DNA from: Bacteroidales bacterium | GTDB lineage: Bacteria > Bacteroidota > Bacteroidia > Bacteroidales > Bacteroidaceae | Length of the DNA: 24,932 nt | Direction: 5' to 3' | Assembly: GCA_004552195.1 (NCBI GenBank) | Contig: SFPC01000046.1 | Span: 1-24,932 of the forward strand | Part shown: piece by piece, positions 1-8,850 of the stretch | Numbering within the stretch: the first letter of the stretch is position 1 | Layout of the letters: each line of letters begins with the position of its first letter | Made by a program: the position numbers and the translations under genes | Notes under the pieces: generated by a model | What the model saw: the letters and a program-made list of their open reading frames with translations, nothing else | What the model was told of the DNA's origin: nothing | The model's database searches: none

Positions 1-2
1 GC

Positions 3-2603
3 TTAGGCGTTGCGGAAACGCAGCTGCTGTCCGTCGGCCTCCACCACGATGGGCTTCTCCTTGTCCACCGTGCCGGCCAAAAGGGCTTTGCTCAAATCGT
101 TGAGCAGCAGTCGCTGCAAGGCCCGCTTGACAGGACGCGCACCAAACTCGGGGTCGAAACCGGCTTCGGCCACCAGACTGACGGCACTGTCGGCCACGCG
201 GAGCGTTACGCCCTGTTCGGAAAGGAGCTTGCCGATGCCGGCCACCTGAAGGCGGACTATCTGCGCAATCTGCGGAGCCGTGAGCGGATGGAACATGATA
301 ATGTCATCGATTCGGTTGAGAAATTCGGGCCGGATGGTCTTCTTGAGCATCTCCAGCACCTCAGTCTTCGTTTCCTCCTCGATGCGTTCACGCTCCCGGT
401 CGTTCTTGCGCGCCCATTCCTCAAACCGTTGCTGAATGAGCTGCGAGCCCATGTTGGAAGTCATGATGATGATGGTGTTCTTGAAGTTTACGGTGCGCCC
501 CTTGTTGTCCGTGAGCCGCCCGTCGTCGAGTACTTGCAGCAGGATGTTGAACACATCGGGGTGAGCCTTCTCTATCTCGTCGAAGAGCACCACGCTGTAA
601 GGCTTGCGCCGCACGGCTTCGGTGAGCTGGCCGCCTTCGTCGTAGCCCACGTATCCCGGAGGCGCGCCGACCAGACGGCTCACGCTGAACTTCTCCTGGT
701 ACTCGCTCATGTCGATACGCGTCATCATGTTCTCGTCGTTGAAGAGGTAGTCGGCCAAGGCCTTGGCCAGCTCAGTCTTGCCCACGCCCGTCGTACCGAG
801 GAAGATGAACGAACCGATGGGGCGTTTCGGGTCCTGAAGTCCGGCTCTCGACCGGCGCACTGCATCGGCCACCGCGCGGATGGCTTCGTCCTGTCCCACG
901 ACACGCTGGTGCAGTTCTTCCTCCAAGTGGAGCAGTTTTTCGCGTTCGCTTTGCAGCATACGGGTCACGGGTATGCCGGTCCAGCGGGCCACCACCTCGG
1001 CAATGTCGTCGGGGGTTACTTCCTCCTTCACCATGGCTTCGGCCCCTTGTCTGGCCTTCAGCTGTTGCTGCCGCGCGTCGATGTCGTCCTGCAGCTGCCG
1101 CAGTTTCCCGTAGCGTATCTCCGCCACGCGGCCATAGTCGCCTTCGCGTTCGGCGCGTTCGGCTTCAAACTTCAGCTGCTCCATCTGTTGCTTGTCCTGC
1201 TGGATGCCGGCCAGCACCTCCTTCTCGCCTTCCCATTTGGCTCGGAGGTCCTTTTCCTTCTCCTCCAGTTCGGCAATGTCGCGGTTGAGTGCGTCGAGCT
1301 TTTGCGTATCATTTTCCCGCTTGATGGCCTCGCGTTCAATTTCGAGCTGGCGCAGGCGTCGGGTAATCTCGTCCAGTTCCTCCGGTTGCGAGTCCCGTTC
1401 CATGCGGAGCTTGGCTGCCGCTTCGTCCATCAGGTCGATGGCCTTGTCCGGCAGGAAGCGGTCCGAAATGTAGCGGTGTGAAAGTCCGACGGCGGCAATC
1501 AGCGCATCGTCCTGTATACGTACACGGTGGTGATTCTCGTAGCGTTCCTTCAAACCGCGGAGTATGGAAATGGCGTCCTCGGGCGAAGGCTCGTCCACCG
1601 TAACCGTTTGGAAGCGTCGCTCCAATGCCTTGTCCTTTTCAAAGTACTTTTGATACTCGTCCAAGGTTGTGGCCCCGATGCTGCGGAGTTCGCCCCTTGC
1701 CAAGGCAGGTTTCAGGATGTTGGCCGCGTCCATGGCACCCTCGCTCTTGCCAGCTCCCACCAGGGTGTGGATTTCGTCGATGAAGAGGATAATTTCCCCT
1801 TGCGCCTGCGTCACTTCGTTGATGACGCTCTTGAGTCGTTCCTCAAACTCCCCTTTGTATTTCGCGCCGGCCACGAGTGCGCCCATGTCGAGCGAATACA
1901 GTTTTTTGTTCTTCAGGTTCTCCGGCACGTCGCCCCGCACAATGCGTTGCGCCAAGCCTTCCACGATGGCCGTCTTGCCCGTTCCCGGTTCGCCAATGAG
2001 GATAGGGTTGTTCTTGGTGCGGCGTGAGAGGATTTGCAGCACGCGCCGTATCTCCTCATCGCGGCCTATTACGGGGTCGAGCTTGCCTTCGCGCGCCTCG
2101 TCCACGAGGTTGCGGGCATACTTTTGCAGTGCCTGGTACGTGTCCTCACTGGATTGCGACGTAGCCTTCTGTCCGCCGCGTAGCTCCAGGATGGCTTTCT
2201 TCAGGCCGTCGGCTGTCACGCCGGCATCCTTGAGCATTTGCGCCGCCAAGCCCCCTTCTTGCAGCAGGGCCTGCAAGAGCGGTTCCAGACCCACGTACGT
2301 GTCGCCCGACTGGCGGGCAATTTCCACCGCCTTTTGGAGCACGCGGTTCGCCTCGTTGTCCAAATAAGGCTGTCCGCCGCTCACGCGCGGCTGTCGCTGC
2401 AACTCGTTCTGCACGGCGGCACGGAGGGCGTGGTCATTCACTCCCAGTTTTCCGAAAATAAACTGCGTGACGTTTTCCCCTTCCGACAGTACGCCGTTGA
2501 GCAGGTGTAGCGGCGTGATGGCCTGCTGTCCGTTTTGCGAGGCCAGCTCCACGGCCTGCTGCACGGCCTGTTGTGCTTTGATGGTAAAGTTCTCGAAGTT
2601 CAT
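3..2603 (-). CDS. clpB: ATP-dependent chaperone ClpB (Hsp100 disaggregase)
   Basis: ClpB is a cytoplasmic hexameric AAA+ disaggregase that works with DnaK/DnaJ/GrpE to pull proteins out of aggregates. The 866-residue product is full family length. In order it has a Clp N domain (about 1-145), a first AAA+ module with Walker A GEPGTGKT at 204-211 and Walker B ILFIDE, a charged coiled-coil middle domain (about 410-530, which separates ClpB from ClpA and ClpC), and a second AAA+ module with GTTGVGKT and VVLFDE. The C-terminal domain contains [11 protein letters not shown]. The start [13 protein letters not shown] matches the family N terminus, and the stop is at 3-5, so the gene is complete. It lies 183 bases downstream of the folB fusion on the same strand. 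I found no exact TAnnTTTG promoter box in that gap. Identification is very secure. Confidence 0.98.
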   Translation of the reverse strand: MNFENFTIKAQQAVQQAVELASQNGQQAITPLHLLNGVLSEGENVTQFIFGKLGVNDHALRAAVQNELQRQPRVSGGQPYLDNEANRVLQKAVEIARQSGDTYVGLEPLLQALLQEGGLAAQMLKDAGVTADGLKKAILELRGGQKATSQSSEDTYQALQKYARNLVDEAREGKLDPVIGRDEEIRRVLQILSRRTKNNPILIGEPGTGKTAIVEGLAQRIVRGDVPENLKNKKLYSLDMGALVAGAKYKGEFEERLKSVINEVTQAQGEIILFIDEIHTLVGAGKSEGAMDAANILKPALARGELRSIGATTLDEYQKYFEKDKALERRFQTVTVDEPSPEDAISILRGLKERYENHHRVRIQDDALIAAVGLSHRYISDRFLPDKAIDLMDEAAAKLRMERDSQPEELDEITRRLRQLEIEREAIKRENDTQKLDALNRDIAELEEKEKDLRAKWEGEKEVLAGIQQDKQQMEQLKFEAERAEREGDYGRVAEIRYGKLRQLQDDIDARQQQLKARQGAEAMVKEEVTPDDIAEVVARWTGIPVTRMLQSEREKLLHLEEELHQRVVGQDEAIRAVADAVRRSRAGLQDPKRPIGSFIFLGTTGVGKTELAKALADYLFNDENMMTRIDMSEYQEKFSVSRLVGAPPGYVGYDEGGQLTEAVRRKPYSVVLFDEIEKAHPDVFNILLQVLDDGRLTDNKGRTVNFKNTIIIMTSNMGSQLIQQRFEEWARKNDRERERIEEETKTEVLEMLKKTIRPEFLNRIDDIIMFHPLTAPQIAQIVRLQVAGIGKLLSEQGVTLRVADSAVSLVAEAGFDPEFGARPVKRALQRLLLNDLSKALLAGTVDKEKPIVVEADGQQLRFRNA

Positions 2604-2786
2604 ATCTTGTCTTTTTTATGGTTTGCTTTTGAGTGATGAAGAGAAAAGGCGAAGGCCGGAGTAGGGAACGCCGGGTTGTTCGTTTCTCTTTTCGATTTTC
2701 ATACAGGCAAACCTGTTGCCACAGACAAGATCGATAACAAATGTTAGTTTTTTGTGTCAAAATGGCGTGAAATGGCGGAGTCCGCT

Positions 2787-3773
2787 TTACAAATCCTCCG
2801 CAGTTTGAGCCACAAAGTCAGCTCCGGCCGCCAAAAGCTTGTGTGGCGAATGATTTCCCCAAGCCACGCCAACCAAATGCGCGGCCCGGGCCGCAACTCC
2901 CATTTCCATGTCGAACGAAGTGTCGCCAATTACCGTGGTGTCGTCGGCTCTTACGTGCGCCATGCGCTGCAGTGCCAGCACCGGGGCGGGGTCCGGCTTG
3001 TGTGCCTGGACATCTTCGCAGGCCACGACGAAATCAAACAAATGGCGTATGCCCAGCTGCGTGCAAAGCTCCTCTACGGAGCGATGGCCCCGGCTTGTGG
3101 CGATGGCTACGATGTAGCCGGTATCGTGTTGGCGTTGCAGGGCGGCGGCAATGCCGGGAAACAAACTGACATTGACCGAACCAAGTTCCTCAAACAGCTC
3201 TTGATAAGAATGAACCGCTTCCTCTAACGGCAGACCGTCTACCCGTCCGAGCTGCGGTATGGCCGCCCTGAGCGGCAGTCCGATGGTTTGCCGTACGGCC
3301 TCCTCCGAAGGGACGGGCCAGCCCATTTTCTCAAACGTGGCCTGCATGGTGCGCACGATGCCCGCCGAGGTGTCGGCCACAGTGCCGTCAAAATCCCACA
3401 CCACCAAGCTGCGGCGCAAACAGTACTGCACGGTGGCACCCGCACCGTCGAAGCCCGCAATGGGAGGGCAGAGTTTGGTAACTCGGACCTTGGCCATGGC
3501 AATTTTGGGGAACGAGCTGATGAGCGAGCGGGCAATCCGTCCTGCCACATGTTCGAGCAAGGCGGAGGGAATATCCATCTCTTCCTTGACTTTCTGGTAA
3601 ATTTCAGCATAGTTTATCGTGGCTTCCAAAGAGTCGTGGCAGAGCGCATCGTGCACTTCGGTATCTGCAATTTCCAACGACAAGTCAACCACAAAGTCGC
3701 CCCCTACGACGCATTCTTGCGGCAACACGCCATGTCGGGCCTTGAAGTGAAGCGAGTTTAGTTTAAGGTACAC
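2787..3773 (-). CDS. folB: Fusion of dihydroneopterin aldolase (FolB) and HAD phosphatase (Gph-like)
   Basis: One 328-residue frame carries two enzymes. Residues 1-118 are a dihydroneopterin aldolase (folate synthesis: 7,8-dihydroneopterin to 6-hydroxymethyl-dihydropterin plus glycolaldehyde), with RHGVLPQE (Glu20), INYAEIY (Tyr55), LLEHVAGRI (Glu74) and VRVTKLCPPI (probable catalytic Lys100). Residues 122-328 are a haloacid-dehalogenase phosphatase of the phosphoglycolate phosphatase type: nucleophile motif DFDGT (Asp127, Asp129), a helical cap, motif II ATSRG, motif III Lys in AHKPDPAP, and motif IV VIGDTSFDMEMG. The aldolase's last strand (TVQYCLRR) runs straight into the HAD first strand (SLVVWDFDGT) with almost no linker and no stop or frameshift. 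Both active sites look intact. FolB alone is about 120 residues, so the fusion is the oddity. The phosphatase substrate is unknown; dihydroneopterin monophosphate or phosphoglycolate are the obvious candidates. Confidence 0.92.
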   Translation of the reverse strand: MYLKLNSLHFKARHGVLPQECVVGGDFVVDLSLEIADTEVHDALCHDSLEATINYAEIYQKVKEEMDIPSALLEHVAGRIARSLISSFPKIAMAKVRVTKLCPPIAGFDGAGATVQYCLRRSLVVWDFDGTVADTSAGIVRTMQATFEKMGWPVPSEEAVRQTIGLPLRAAIPQLGRVDGLPLEEAVHSYQELFEELGSVNVSLFPGIAAALQRQHDTGYIVAIATSRGHRSVEELCTQLGIRHLFDFVVACEDVQAHKPDPAPVLALQRMAHVRADDTTVIGDTSFDMEMGVAARAAHLVGVAWGNHSPHKLLAAGADFVAQTAEDL

Positions 3774-3821
3774 GTTGTCTTATGTTTAGTAGATTATAAG
3801 GGATAGGGTTATGAGAGATTA

Positions 3822-3898
3822 GGTTATGAGGTTATAAAATCACTCACTGAGCGACGGGTAAATTCTCGCTCAAATAGTAATATTATAACCTCATAACC
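3822..3898. repeat. Intergenic palindromic repeat, copy A
   Basis: A 77-base imperfect inverted repeat. The left arm starts with GGTTATGAGGTTATAA (3822-3837) and the right arm ends with its exact reverse complement (3883-3898). Pairing continues inward through a less perfect AATCACTCACTGAGCG / TATTACTATTTGAGCG stretch, leaving a short loop. Extra half-copies of the GGTTATGAG word flank both sides (about 3806-3815 and 3899-3912). It lies between the nrdJ stop and the folB-HAD start, so on the minus strand it would be transcribed just after nrdJ. It belongs to the same family as the copies at 14720 and 20914. Confidence 0.85.
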
Positions 3899-3930
3899 CC
3901 ATAACCTTATAACTTTCAAATTTCGGATTG

Positions 3931-6495
3931 CTATCCGCAACGGCTGGAGCCGCAGTGTTTGCAAATGAGACAGCCTTCCTGGTAAACCAGCGTTTCGTGT
4001 CCGCAGTTGGGACACTTCTGTCCGGTGGCTTCCGTGCCGTCTGTGACATATTTCTTCAGGGCTCGGCTCACGCCCACCTTCCATGTGTTGATGCTCTCGC
4101 TTTCCAGTTGCAACGAGTTGACCAGTTTGATGACATTCACGATGGGCATGCGATAGCGTAGCACGCCGGAGATGAGTTTGGCGTAGTTCCAGTATTCCTT
4201 GTTGAACTTCTCCGAAAGACCCTCCACCGTCATTTTGTAGCCACGCTTGTTTTCAAACTGGAAGTCGTAGCGTTTGGAGCCGTCGGGGCAGATGGTTTTG
4301 ATGATGCGCCCTTTTGTGACCGTTTTGGGCAGCACGATACCCTCTTCATCGTCTTGCAGACCGGTGAAAATCTCGTACGGATGTCCGTCGAGCAGGCCTA
4401 CGAAAGCCACCCACTTCTCCTTGTTGTTCTGGAAGCGCACTACGTCGCACTCCAGCACGTCCGGTCGGCGCTCCGTTACCACGGGCGGTTGACACTGCGG
4501 CAGTGGTTCGGTTGTTGCTTCGCCTGCTTTCTGCTTCTTGTCCGTTTTCTGCGTGCTGACCAGCACTCCGGAGCGCGAGCCGTCGCGGTAGATGGTACAC
4601 CCCTTGCATCCGCTTTTCCAAGCCTCCACATAGAGGCGGTTCACCAGCTCCTCGTCCACCGAGTTGGGGAGGTTTACCGTCACACTGATACTGTGGTCCA
4701 CCCACTTTTGGATGCTTCCCTGCATCTTCACCTTCATGAGCCAATCCACGTCGTTTGCGGTTGCTTTGTGGTAAGGTGAGCGTGCCACCAAGTCGTCAAT
4801 TTCCTCCTGCGAGTAGTTGCGTGAAGTGTCCAGCCCCTGCGCCTGCATCCAGGTGAGGAATTTGTGGTGATAAACAATGTATTCCTCGAACGCGTCGCCC
4901 GTTTCGTCCACGTAGTCCACGCGTACTTCCGGATCGTTCGGGTTCACCTTGCGGCGTCGCTTGTACACCGGCATGAACACCGGTTCTATGCCGCTGGTGG
5001 TCTGCGTCATGAGGCTCGTGGTGCCCGTTGGTGCGATGGTGAGGCAGGCTATGTTGCGGCGTCCGTACTGCACCATGTCGGCGTACAGCTGCGGGTCGGC
5101 CTCCTTCAGGCGCAGGATGAACGGGTTGTTCGCTTCGCGTGCAGCGTCGAACACCTCGAACGCGCCTCGCTCCTTTGCCATCACCGTGCTGGAGCGGTAA
5201 GCCGCGAGTGCCAGCGTGCGTTGCACCTTCACCGCCATGTCCGTGGCCTCCTGCGTGCCATAGCGCAGTCCTAAGGCGGCCAGCATGTCGCCCTCGGCCG
5301 TTATGCCCACGCCTGTGCGGCGTCCTTGTGCCGTTTTGCGCTTGATTTTCTCCCAAAGGCGGAGTTCGGTAAATTTCACCTCCTCTTCCTGCGGATCCGA
5401 CTTGATTTTTTCGATGATGCGGTCAATCTTTTCCTGCTCCAGGTCGATGATGTCGTCCATGAAGCGCTGTGCCAATGCCACGTGCTCTCGGAACATCTCG
5501 AAGTCGAACTCCGCCTGCGGCGTGAACGGGTTTCGTACGTAGGAGTAGAGGTTGATGGCCAGCAGTCGGCAACTGTCGTAGGGGCAGAGGGGGATTTCGC
5601 CGCAGGGATTGGTCGACACTGTGCTGAAGCCCAGGTCTGCGTAACAGTCGGGTATACTTTCGCGGCGTATGGTGTCCCAGAAGAGTACGCCCGGCTCCGC
5701 GCTTTTCCACGCATTGTGTACAATTTTTTTCCACAGCGCCTTCGCATCGATTTCCTTCACCACCTGCGGTTCGTTGCTGTCGGTGGGGAACTGCTGTTGG
5801 TAAGGTATTCCCTCCGTGGCGCAGCGCATAAACTCATCGTCAATCTTTACGCTCACGTTGGCCCCGGTGATTTTTCCCTCCTGCATCTTTGCGTCGATGA
5901 AGTCCTCCGCTTCCGGGTGGCGTATGCTGATGGACAGCATCAGTGCGCCGCGTCGTCCGTCCTGTGCCACCTCTCGGGTAGAATTGCTGTAACGTTCCAT
6001 GAACGGTACGATGCCGGTGGAGGTGAGAGCCGAGTTTTTCACGGGTGAGCCTTTGGGTCGGATGCCCGAGAGGTCATGACCTACGCCGCCGCGTCGCTTC
6101 ATGAGCTGCACCTGCTCCTCGTCGAGCTTCAGGATGGCGCCGTAAGAATCGCTGTCGCCGTCGATGCCGATGACAAAGCAGTTGGAGAGCGAGGCAATCT
6201 GGTAGTCGTTGCCGATACCCGTCATGGGCGAGCCCGCCGGTACGATGTAGCGGAAATGGTCCAGCATTTCAAAGATGCGCTCTTCGGGTACGGGATTGGG
6301 ATACTTGCGTTCGATGCGCGCCAGCTCACCTGCAATGCGGTGGTGCATGTCTGTGGGCGAGCATTCAAAAATATGTCCGAAGGAATCCTTCATGGCATAC
6401 TTGTTCACCCAGACACGGGCAGCCAACTCGTCGCCGCCGAAGTATTCGAGTGAGGCTTGGAATGCCTCTTCGTAAGCGTAATTTTTCTTTTCCAC
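3931..6495 (-). CDS. nrdJ: Adenosylcobalamin-dependent (class II) ribonucleotide reductase
   Basis: This enzyme reduces ribonucleotides to deoxyribonucleotides using a radical generated from coenzyme B12, so it works with or without oxygen. The 854-residue protein has the redox cysteine motif SLSNC (Cys106), the glycine-rich LMKRRGGVGHD, and the active-site finger-loop NPCGEIPL (Asn296, thiyl-radical Cys298, Glu300). A C-terminal TSCPD-type domain (about 670-790) follows. The tail is Cys-rich, with CPNC (828/831), CLICKHC (842/845/848) and a final SSRCG (Cys853), probably a zinc ribbon plus the terminal redox cysteine. This is the NrdJ architecture with zinc tail common in Bacteroidales. The phosphoesterase gene ends 54 bases upstream on the same strand, so the two may be co-transcribed. 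That gap is too short for a cobalamin riboswitch. No class I or III reductase is present in the window. Confidence 0.97.
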   Translation of the reverse strand: MEKKNYAYEEAFQASLEYFGGDELAARVWVNKYAMKDSFGHIFECSPTDMHHRIAGELARIERKYPNPVPEERIFEMLDHFRYIVPAGSPMTGIGNDYQIASLSNCFVIGIDGDSDSYGAILKLDEEQVQLMKRRGGVGHDLSGIRPKGSPVKNSALTSTGIVPFMERYSNSTREVAQDGRRGALMLSISIRHPEAEDFIDAKMQEGKITGANVSVKIDDEFMRCATEGIPYQQQFPTDSNEPQVVKEIDAKALWKKIVHNAWKSAEPGVLFWDTIRRESIPDCYADLGFSTVSTNPCGEIPLCPYDSCRLLAINLYSYVRNPFTPQAEFDFEMFREHVALAQRFMDDIIDLEQEKIDRIIEKIKSDPQEEEVKFTELRLWEKIKRKTAQGRRTGVGITAEGDMLAALGLRYGTQEATDMAVKVQRTLALAAYRSSTVMAKERGAFEVFDAAREANNPFILRLKEADPQLYADMVQYGRRNIACLTIAPTGTTSLMTQTTSGIEPVFMPVYKRRRKVNPNDPEVRVDYVDETGDAFEEYIVYHHKFLTWMQAQGLDTSRNYSQEEIDDLVARSPYHKATANDVDWLMKVKMQGSIQKWVDHSISVTVNLPNSVDEELVNRLYVEAWKSGCKGCTIYRDGSRSGVLVSTQKTDKKQKAGEATTEPLPQCQPPVVTERRPDVLECDVVRFQNNKEKWVAFVGLLDGHPYEIFTGLQDDEEGIVLPKTVTKGRIIKTICPDGSKRYDFQFENKRGYKMTVEGLSEKFNKEYWNYAKLISGVLRYRMPIVNVIKLVNSLQLESESINTWKVGVSRALKKYVTDGTEATGQKCPNCGHETLVYQEGCLICKHCGSSRCG

Positions 6496-6549
6496 GTTGT
6501 GTATGTTTTTTCAGAATATACAAAATAAGGTCTTGGCTTTCCGGTCAGC

Positions 6550-7104
6550 CTACAGCCGGAGGCTGTTGAGCGCACTGCCGTCCAAGCTTCTCAGAGCCAG
6601 CACTCTGCCGGAATAGGTGGCGAAGGAAGGCGGGTTTCCTCCTTTCGGAAATGTGGGAGAGCCGGTGTTGAGAATGACGGGCCGGCCCTGTTCCTTATCG
6701 GCCGGTTCCAGTTTCATCAGGTGCGTATGTCCCTGCACCAGCACGTCGCAGGCCGGTCCTGCCGGCAGTTTCTTTTCGCCGAACACGTGGCCGTGGGTGA
6801 GGAAGAAACGCACCCCCTCATCGGCCAGCAGCACATAAGGCGCCTGTATGGGAAATTGCAACAACATTTGGTCCACTTCCGAATCGCAGTTGCCCCTCAC
6901 GGCCACAATCTGTGCGGCGCGTTCGTTCAACCTTTCGGCCACGGCCATCGGGTCCAGCCCCGGGCACAGCCCGTTGCGCGGTCCGTAGTTCAGCAAGTCG
7001 CCCAGCAACACCAGCATCTCGTAGTGGTGCGCATCGTAGTAGCTGAGCACGGCATCGAGGGCGGGCAGTGAACCATGAATGTCCGAAAGAAAAAGAATTT
7101 TCAT
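6550..7104 (-). CDS. YfcE/MJ0936-family metallophosphoesterase
   Basis: A 184-residue single-domain calcineurin-like phosphodiesterase, normal length for the YfcE family. All metal-binding motifs are visible: SDIHG near the N terminus (Asp8, His10), LLGDLLNYGPRN, RGNCDSE, FLTHGH, VQGHTHL and the C-terminal NTGSP. Family members hydrolyse phosphodiesters such as bis-pNPP in vitro with Mn2+, but the physiological substrate is generally unknown and cannot be inferred here. There is no signal peptide, so it is cytoplasmic. It is the first gene of the leftward run and sits 54 bases before nrdJ. The start MKILFLSDIHG is the standard family start. Confidence 0.93.
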   Translation of the reverse strand: MKILFLSDIHGSLPALDAVLSYYDAHHYEMLVLLGDLLNYGPRNGLCPGLDPMAVAERLNERAAQIVAVRGNCDSEVDQMLLQFPIQAPYVLLADEGVRFFLTHGHVFGEKKLPAGPACDVLVQGHTHLMKLEPADKEQGRPVILNTGSPTFPKGGNPPSFATYSGRVLALRSLDGSALNSLRL

Positions 7105-7648
7105 TGTCTGTAGAGTTTGTGGTAAGCAATGCGATTGGTTTTCAGCGGTTTCCCATGGCTAATGCCTCTGGAAATAACGGAAACGCGGGGCGAAGTTAAC
7201 AAAAAGCAGTTAGGCGGCTTCACGTTGTAACTTGTTTTTTACGGGGTGTTCTATAAATTCATCCCCAGATGCTTCAAAGGGTATGAGAGATTAGGTTATG
7301 AGGTTTTAAAGTGACCGGGAGCGGCAATTTATCCGCCATGAGCAGTAAAAAAATCACTTCAAGACCTTACTTCTCCTAACCTTCGCCGCTTCCGTAATGT
7401 ATCTTTTGGGACTAATTTCCCGGACATCTTTATATCTCCGCCTTTGTCCTCTCTCAAGTGTTCCTCCTTTCCTTTTTTCTTGAAAATTGTTCGTTTGTTC
7501 CCCAGCGGGTGGATGTTGTTAGGAGCATTGGAGAATTATGGTTTATTTTGTCGCGAAAACTATAACGCGGTTTTCCGTTTCTCTTGCCGTTGAGCCTTTC
7601 GCCGGGCAGGAGTTTTCAATTTGATTCTACACTCAGCACAAGCAAACC
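7105..7648. other. Intergenic region between divergent genes
   Basis: These 544 bases separate the leftward phosphoesterase gene from the rightward AraC gene and should hold both promoters. I see no coding frame worth calling: the longest ATG frames are under about 30 codons. The region contains a decayed copy of the GGTTATGAGG repeat at 7280-7310. I found no exact TAnnTTTG promoter box for either gene, only near matches such as TTATTTTG around 7543-7551. Confidence 0.6.
7280..7310. repeat. Degenerate half-copy of the palindromic repeat, copy B
   Basis: GGTTATGAGGTTTTAA at 7294-7309 differs by one base from the 16-base core of the other copies. The preceding ATGAGAGATTA matches the left flank of copy A almost base for base. 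The expected opposite arm downstream (about 7340-7382) is heavily decayed, so this copy no longer forms a convincing hairpin. It lies upstream of both flanking genes, unlike the intact copies. Confidence 0.65.
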
Positions 7649-8515
7649 ATGGATAATACTCTAAAGCGTCAGTCGATGAAGACTTTGTCCTATCAGTTCA
7701 GCGACCGAATCAACATTATCAGCGACTTGAACCTGAGCGACGAGCGGCTGTCCGTCAAGCGGTTGGAGGCGTTCAGCGTGATGCTGTGTACGCAGGGCGA
7801 GGCGGACGTTTTTCTGAACAACCGCGAGATACACCTGCAGGCCGGGCAACTGCTCAGCACGCCTCTGGGCACGTTGGTGGAAGTGTCGTATTATTCGTCT
7901 GACCTCAAGTTGATAGGCTTTTACCTTTCGCGTCAGTTCTTTGAGGAGTTGAACGCCATCCCCTTGGGAATGTGGGGCACGTCGGGCTACATCGAGGAGC
8001 ACCCCGTCACTTCGCTTGATGCCGGGTCAATGTCCTTGTTTTGCAACTACTATGAGCTGATCCATTCCAAGCTCAACACGGAGCGCCCGCTCGAACACCA
8101 CCAGTTAGTCGTCACCCTGCTGTTCCAAGCCTTCATGTACGAGCTTCACGATGCCCTGGCCGGTAGTCTGGCGGTGAGGATGCCGCGTTACACCTCGGGC
8201 GACAATATTTTCAAGCAGTTTTCCGACCTGCTCATCCAGACCTATCCGCGTCCGCGCTCCGTCAAGTGGTACGCAGCCCACCTCAACGTAACAGCCAAGT
8301 ACCTCAGCACCGTTTGCAAGCAGAACTGCGGGCATACGGCCTCGCAACTCATCAACCGCTACGTGGTGGAGGATGTGAAACGCCTCCTCATGCGCCCGGA
8401 GAAAAGCATCAAGCAGATAGTGGTGGAGCTGGAGTTCCCCTCCATCTCCTTCTTCGGCAAATTTGTCAAGAAACATTTGGGCATGGCTCCTAAGTTTTAC
8501 CGTCGTCAGCTGTGA
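7649..8515 (+). CDS. AraC-family transcriptional regulator
   Basis: A 288-residue regulator. The N-terminal part (about 1-180) looks like a cupin-type sensing domain (FSVMLCTQGEADVFLNNREIHLQAGQLL). The C-terminal 100 residues are an AraC/XylS double helix-turn-helix, with VKWYAAHLNVTAKYLSTVCK for the first unit and IKQIVVELEFPSISFFGKF followed by HLGMAPKFYRRQ for the second, which is the family hallmark. It binds DNA in the cytoplasm; ligand and targets cannot be read from the sequence. A start at 7649 (MDNTLKRQ) is used; an internal ATG at 7676 (MKTLSYQF) is also plausible. The gene ends in a strong hairpin terminator at 8569, so it is probably monocistronic. Confidence 0.92.
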   Translation: MDNTLKRQSMKTLSYQFSDRINIISDLNLSDERLSVKRLEAFSVMLCTQGEADVFLNNREIHLQAGQLLSTPLGTLVEVSYYSSDLKLIGFYLSRQFFEELNAIPLGMWGTSGYIEEHPVTSLDAGSMSLFCNYYELIHSKLNTERPLEHHQLVVTLLFQAFMYELHDALAGSLAVRMPRYTSGDNIFKQFSDLLIQTYPRPRSVKWYAAHLNVTAKYLSTVCKQNCGHTASQLINRYVVEDVKRLLMRPEKSIKQIVVELEFPSISFFGKFVKKHLGMAPKFYRRQL

Positions 8516-8543
8516 TGCCGGCAGCTGTTGGCGGCCTACTTTT

Positions 8544-8573
8544 CACAAGTCGCCGACTTGTGTCGAACAAGTC
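8544..8573 (+). promoter_or_regulatory. Two mutually exclusive hairpins ahead of the terminator
   Basis: CACAAGTC (8544-8551) pairs with GACTTGTG (8555-8562) across a three-base loop. The same GACTTGT (8555-8561) can instead pair with ACAAGTC at 8567-8573 across a five-base loop. That third segment overlaps the left arm of the terminator stem (8569-8587). The four segments are therefore arranged as 1:2, 2:3 and 3:4, the layout of a transcription attenuator. Whether they switch or are only stacked palindromes cannot be told from sequence. Confidence 0.5.
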
Positions 8574-8628
8574 CTGGACTATTTTTTTCAACTCGACGAG
8601 TAGGAAAAAATAGTCCAGGACTTTTTGT
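8569..8628 (+). terminator. Strong hairpin terminator after the AraC gene
   Basis: AAGTCCTGGACTATTTTTT (8569-8587) pairs perfectly over 19 bp with its reverse complement at 8605-8623 around a 17-base loop, followed by TTTGTTG. The A/T run inside the stem gives a U-tract on both strands. It lies 54 bases after the AraC stop codon. The stem is unusually long for a simple intrinsic terminator. Confidence 0.85.
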
Positions 8629-8777
8629 TGCCATTTCGCCGATAGTTTTTTTCAGACCCTTTACTCCTTATATATATAGGTATGTTATGCTCGCTCCTGA
8701 GCGGCCTCCGACCCCCACCCGGGCAGGGCAAAAGTGAAGTTGCGTGTTCTAAATATCGTAAACTTGATAGAAATGTC

Positions 8778-8785
8778 TACTTTTG
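8778..8785 (+). promoter_or_regulatory. Putative Bacteroidota promoter -7 box
   Basis: TACTTTTG is an exact match to the Bacteroidota TAnnTTTG box, followed by CACGG. No clear TTG lies at the expected distance (about 19-20 bases) upstream, so the -33 element is weak or absent. Transcription would begin near 8790 and lead into the membrane-anchored gene starting at 8851. Confidence 0.5.
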
Positions 8786-8850
8786 CACGGTAGCCCATAC
8801 GAATTGGCCTATTCGGTCCTTCATCCGACGAGGGTTGGGCAGCTGTTCGG

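Larger units (their letters stand above)
8516..8850. other. Intergenic region with terminator and promoter
   Basis: These 335 bases follow the AraC gene. The left part (8544-8623) is a set of overlapping hairpins ending in a T-rich terminator, described separately. The right part holds a TAnnTTTG promoter-like box at 8778-8785 ahead of the next gene. I see no convincing short gene here. Confidence 0.6.

Noticed and set aside
288..1481. Plus-strand open frame of 397 codons
   Set aside because: It lies wholly antisense to clpB, whose motifs are all present; its translation shows no domain and is a shadow of GC-rich codon use.
2434..2760. Minus-strand frame of 108 codons overlapping the clpB start
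   Set aside because: It is out of frame with clpB, overlaps its conserved N terminus and has no recognisable domain.
6496..6549. Possible cobalamin riboswitch before nrdJ
   Set aside because: Only 54 bases separate nrdJ from the upstream gene, too short for the riboswitch, and no B12-box-like sequence was seen.
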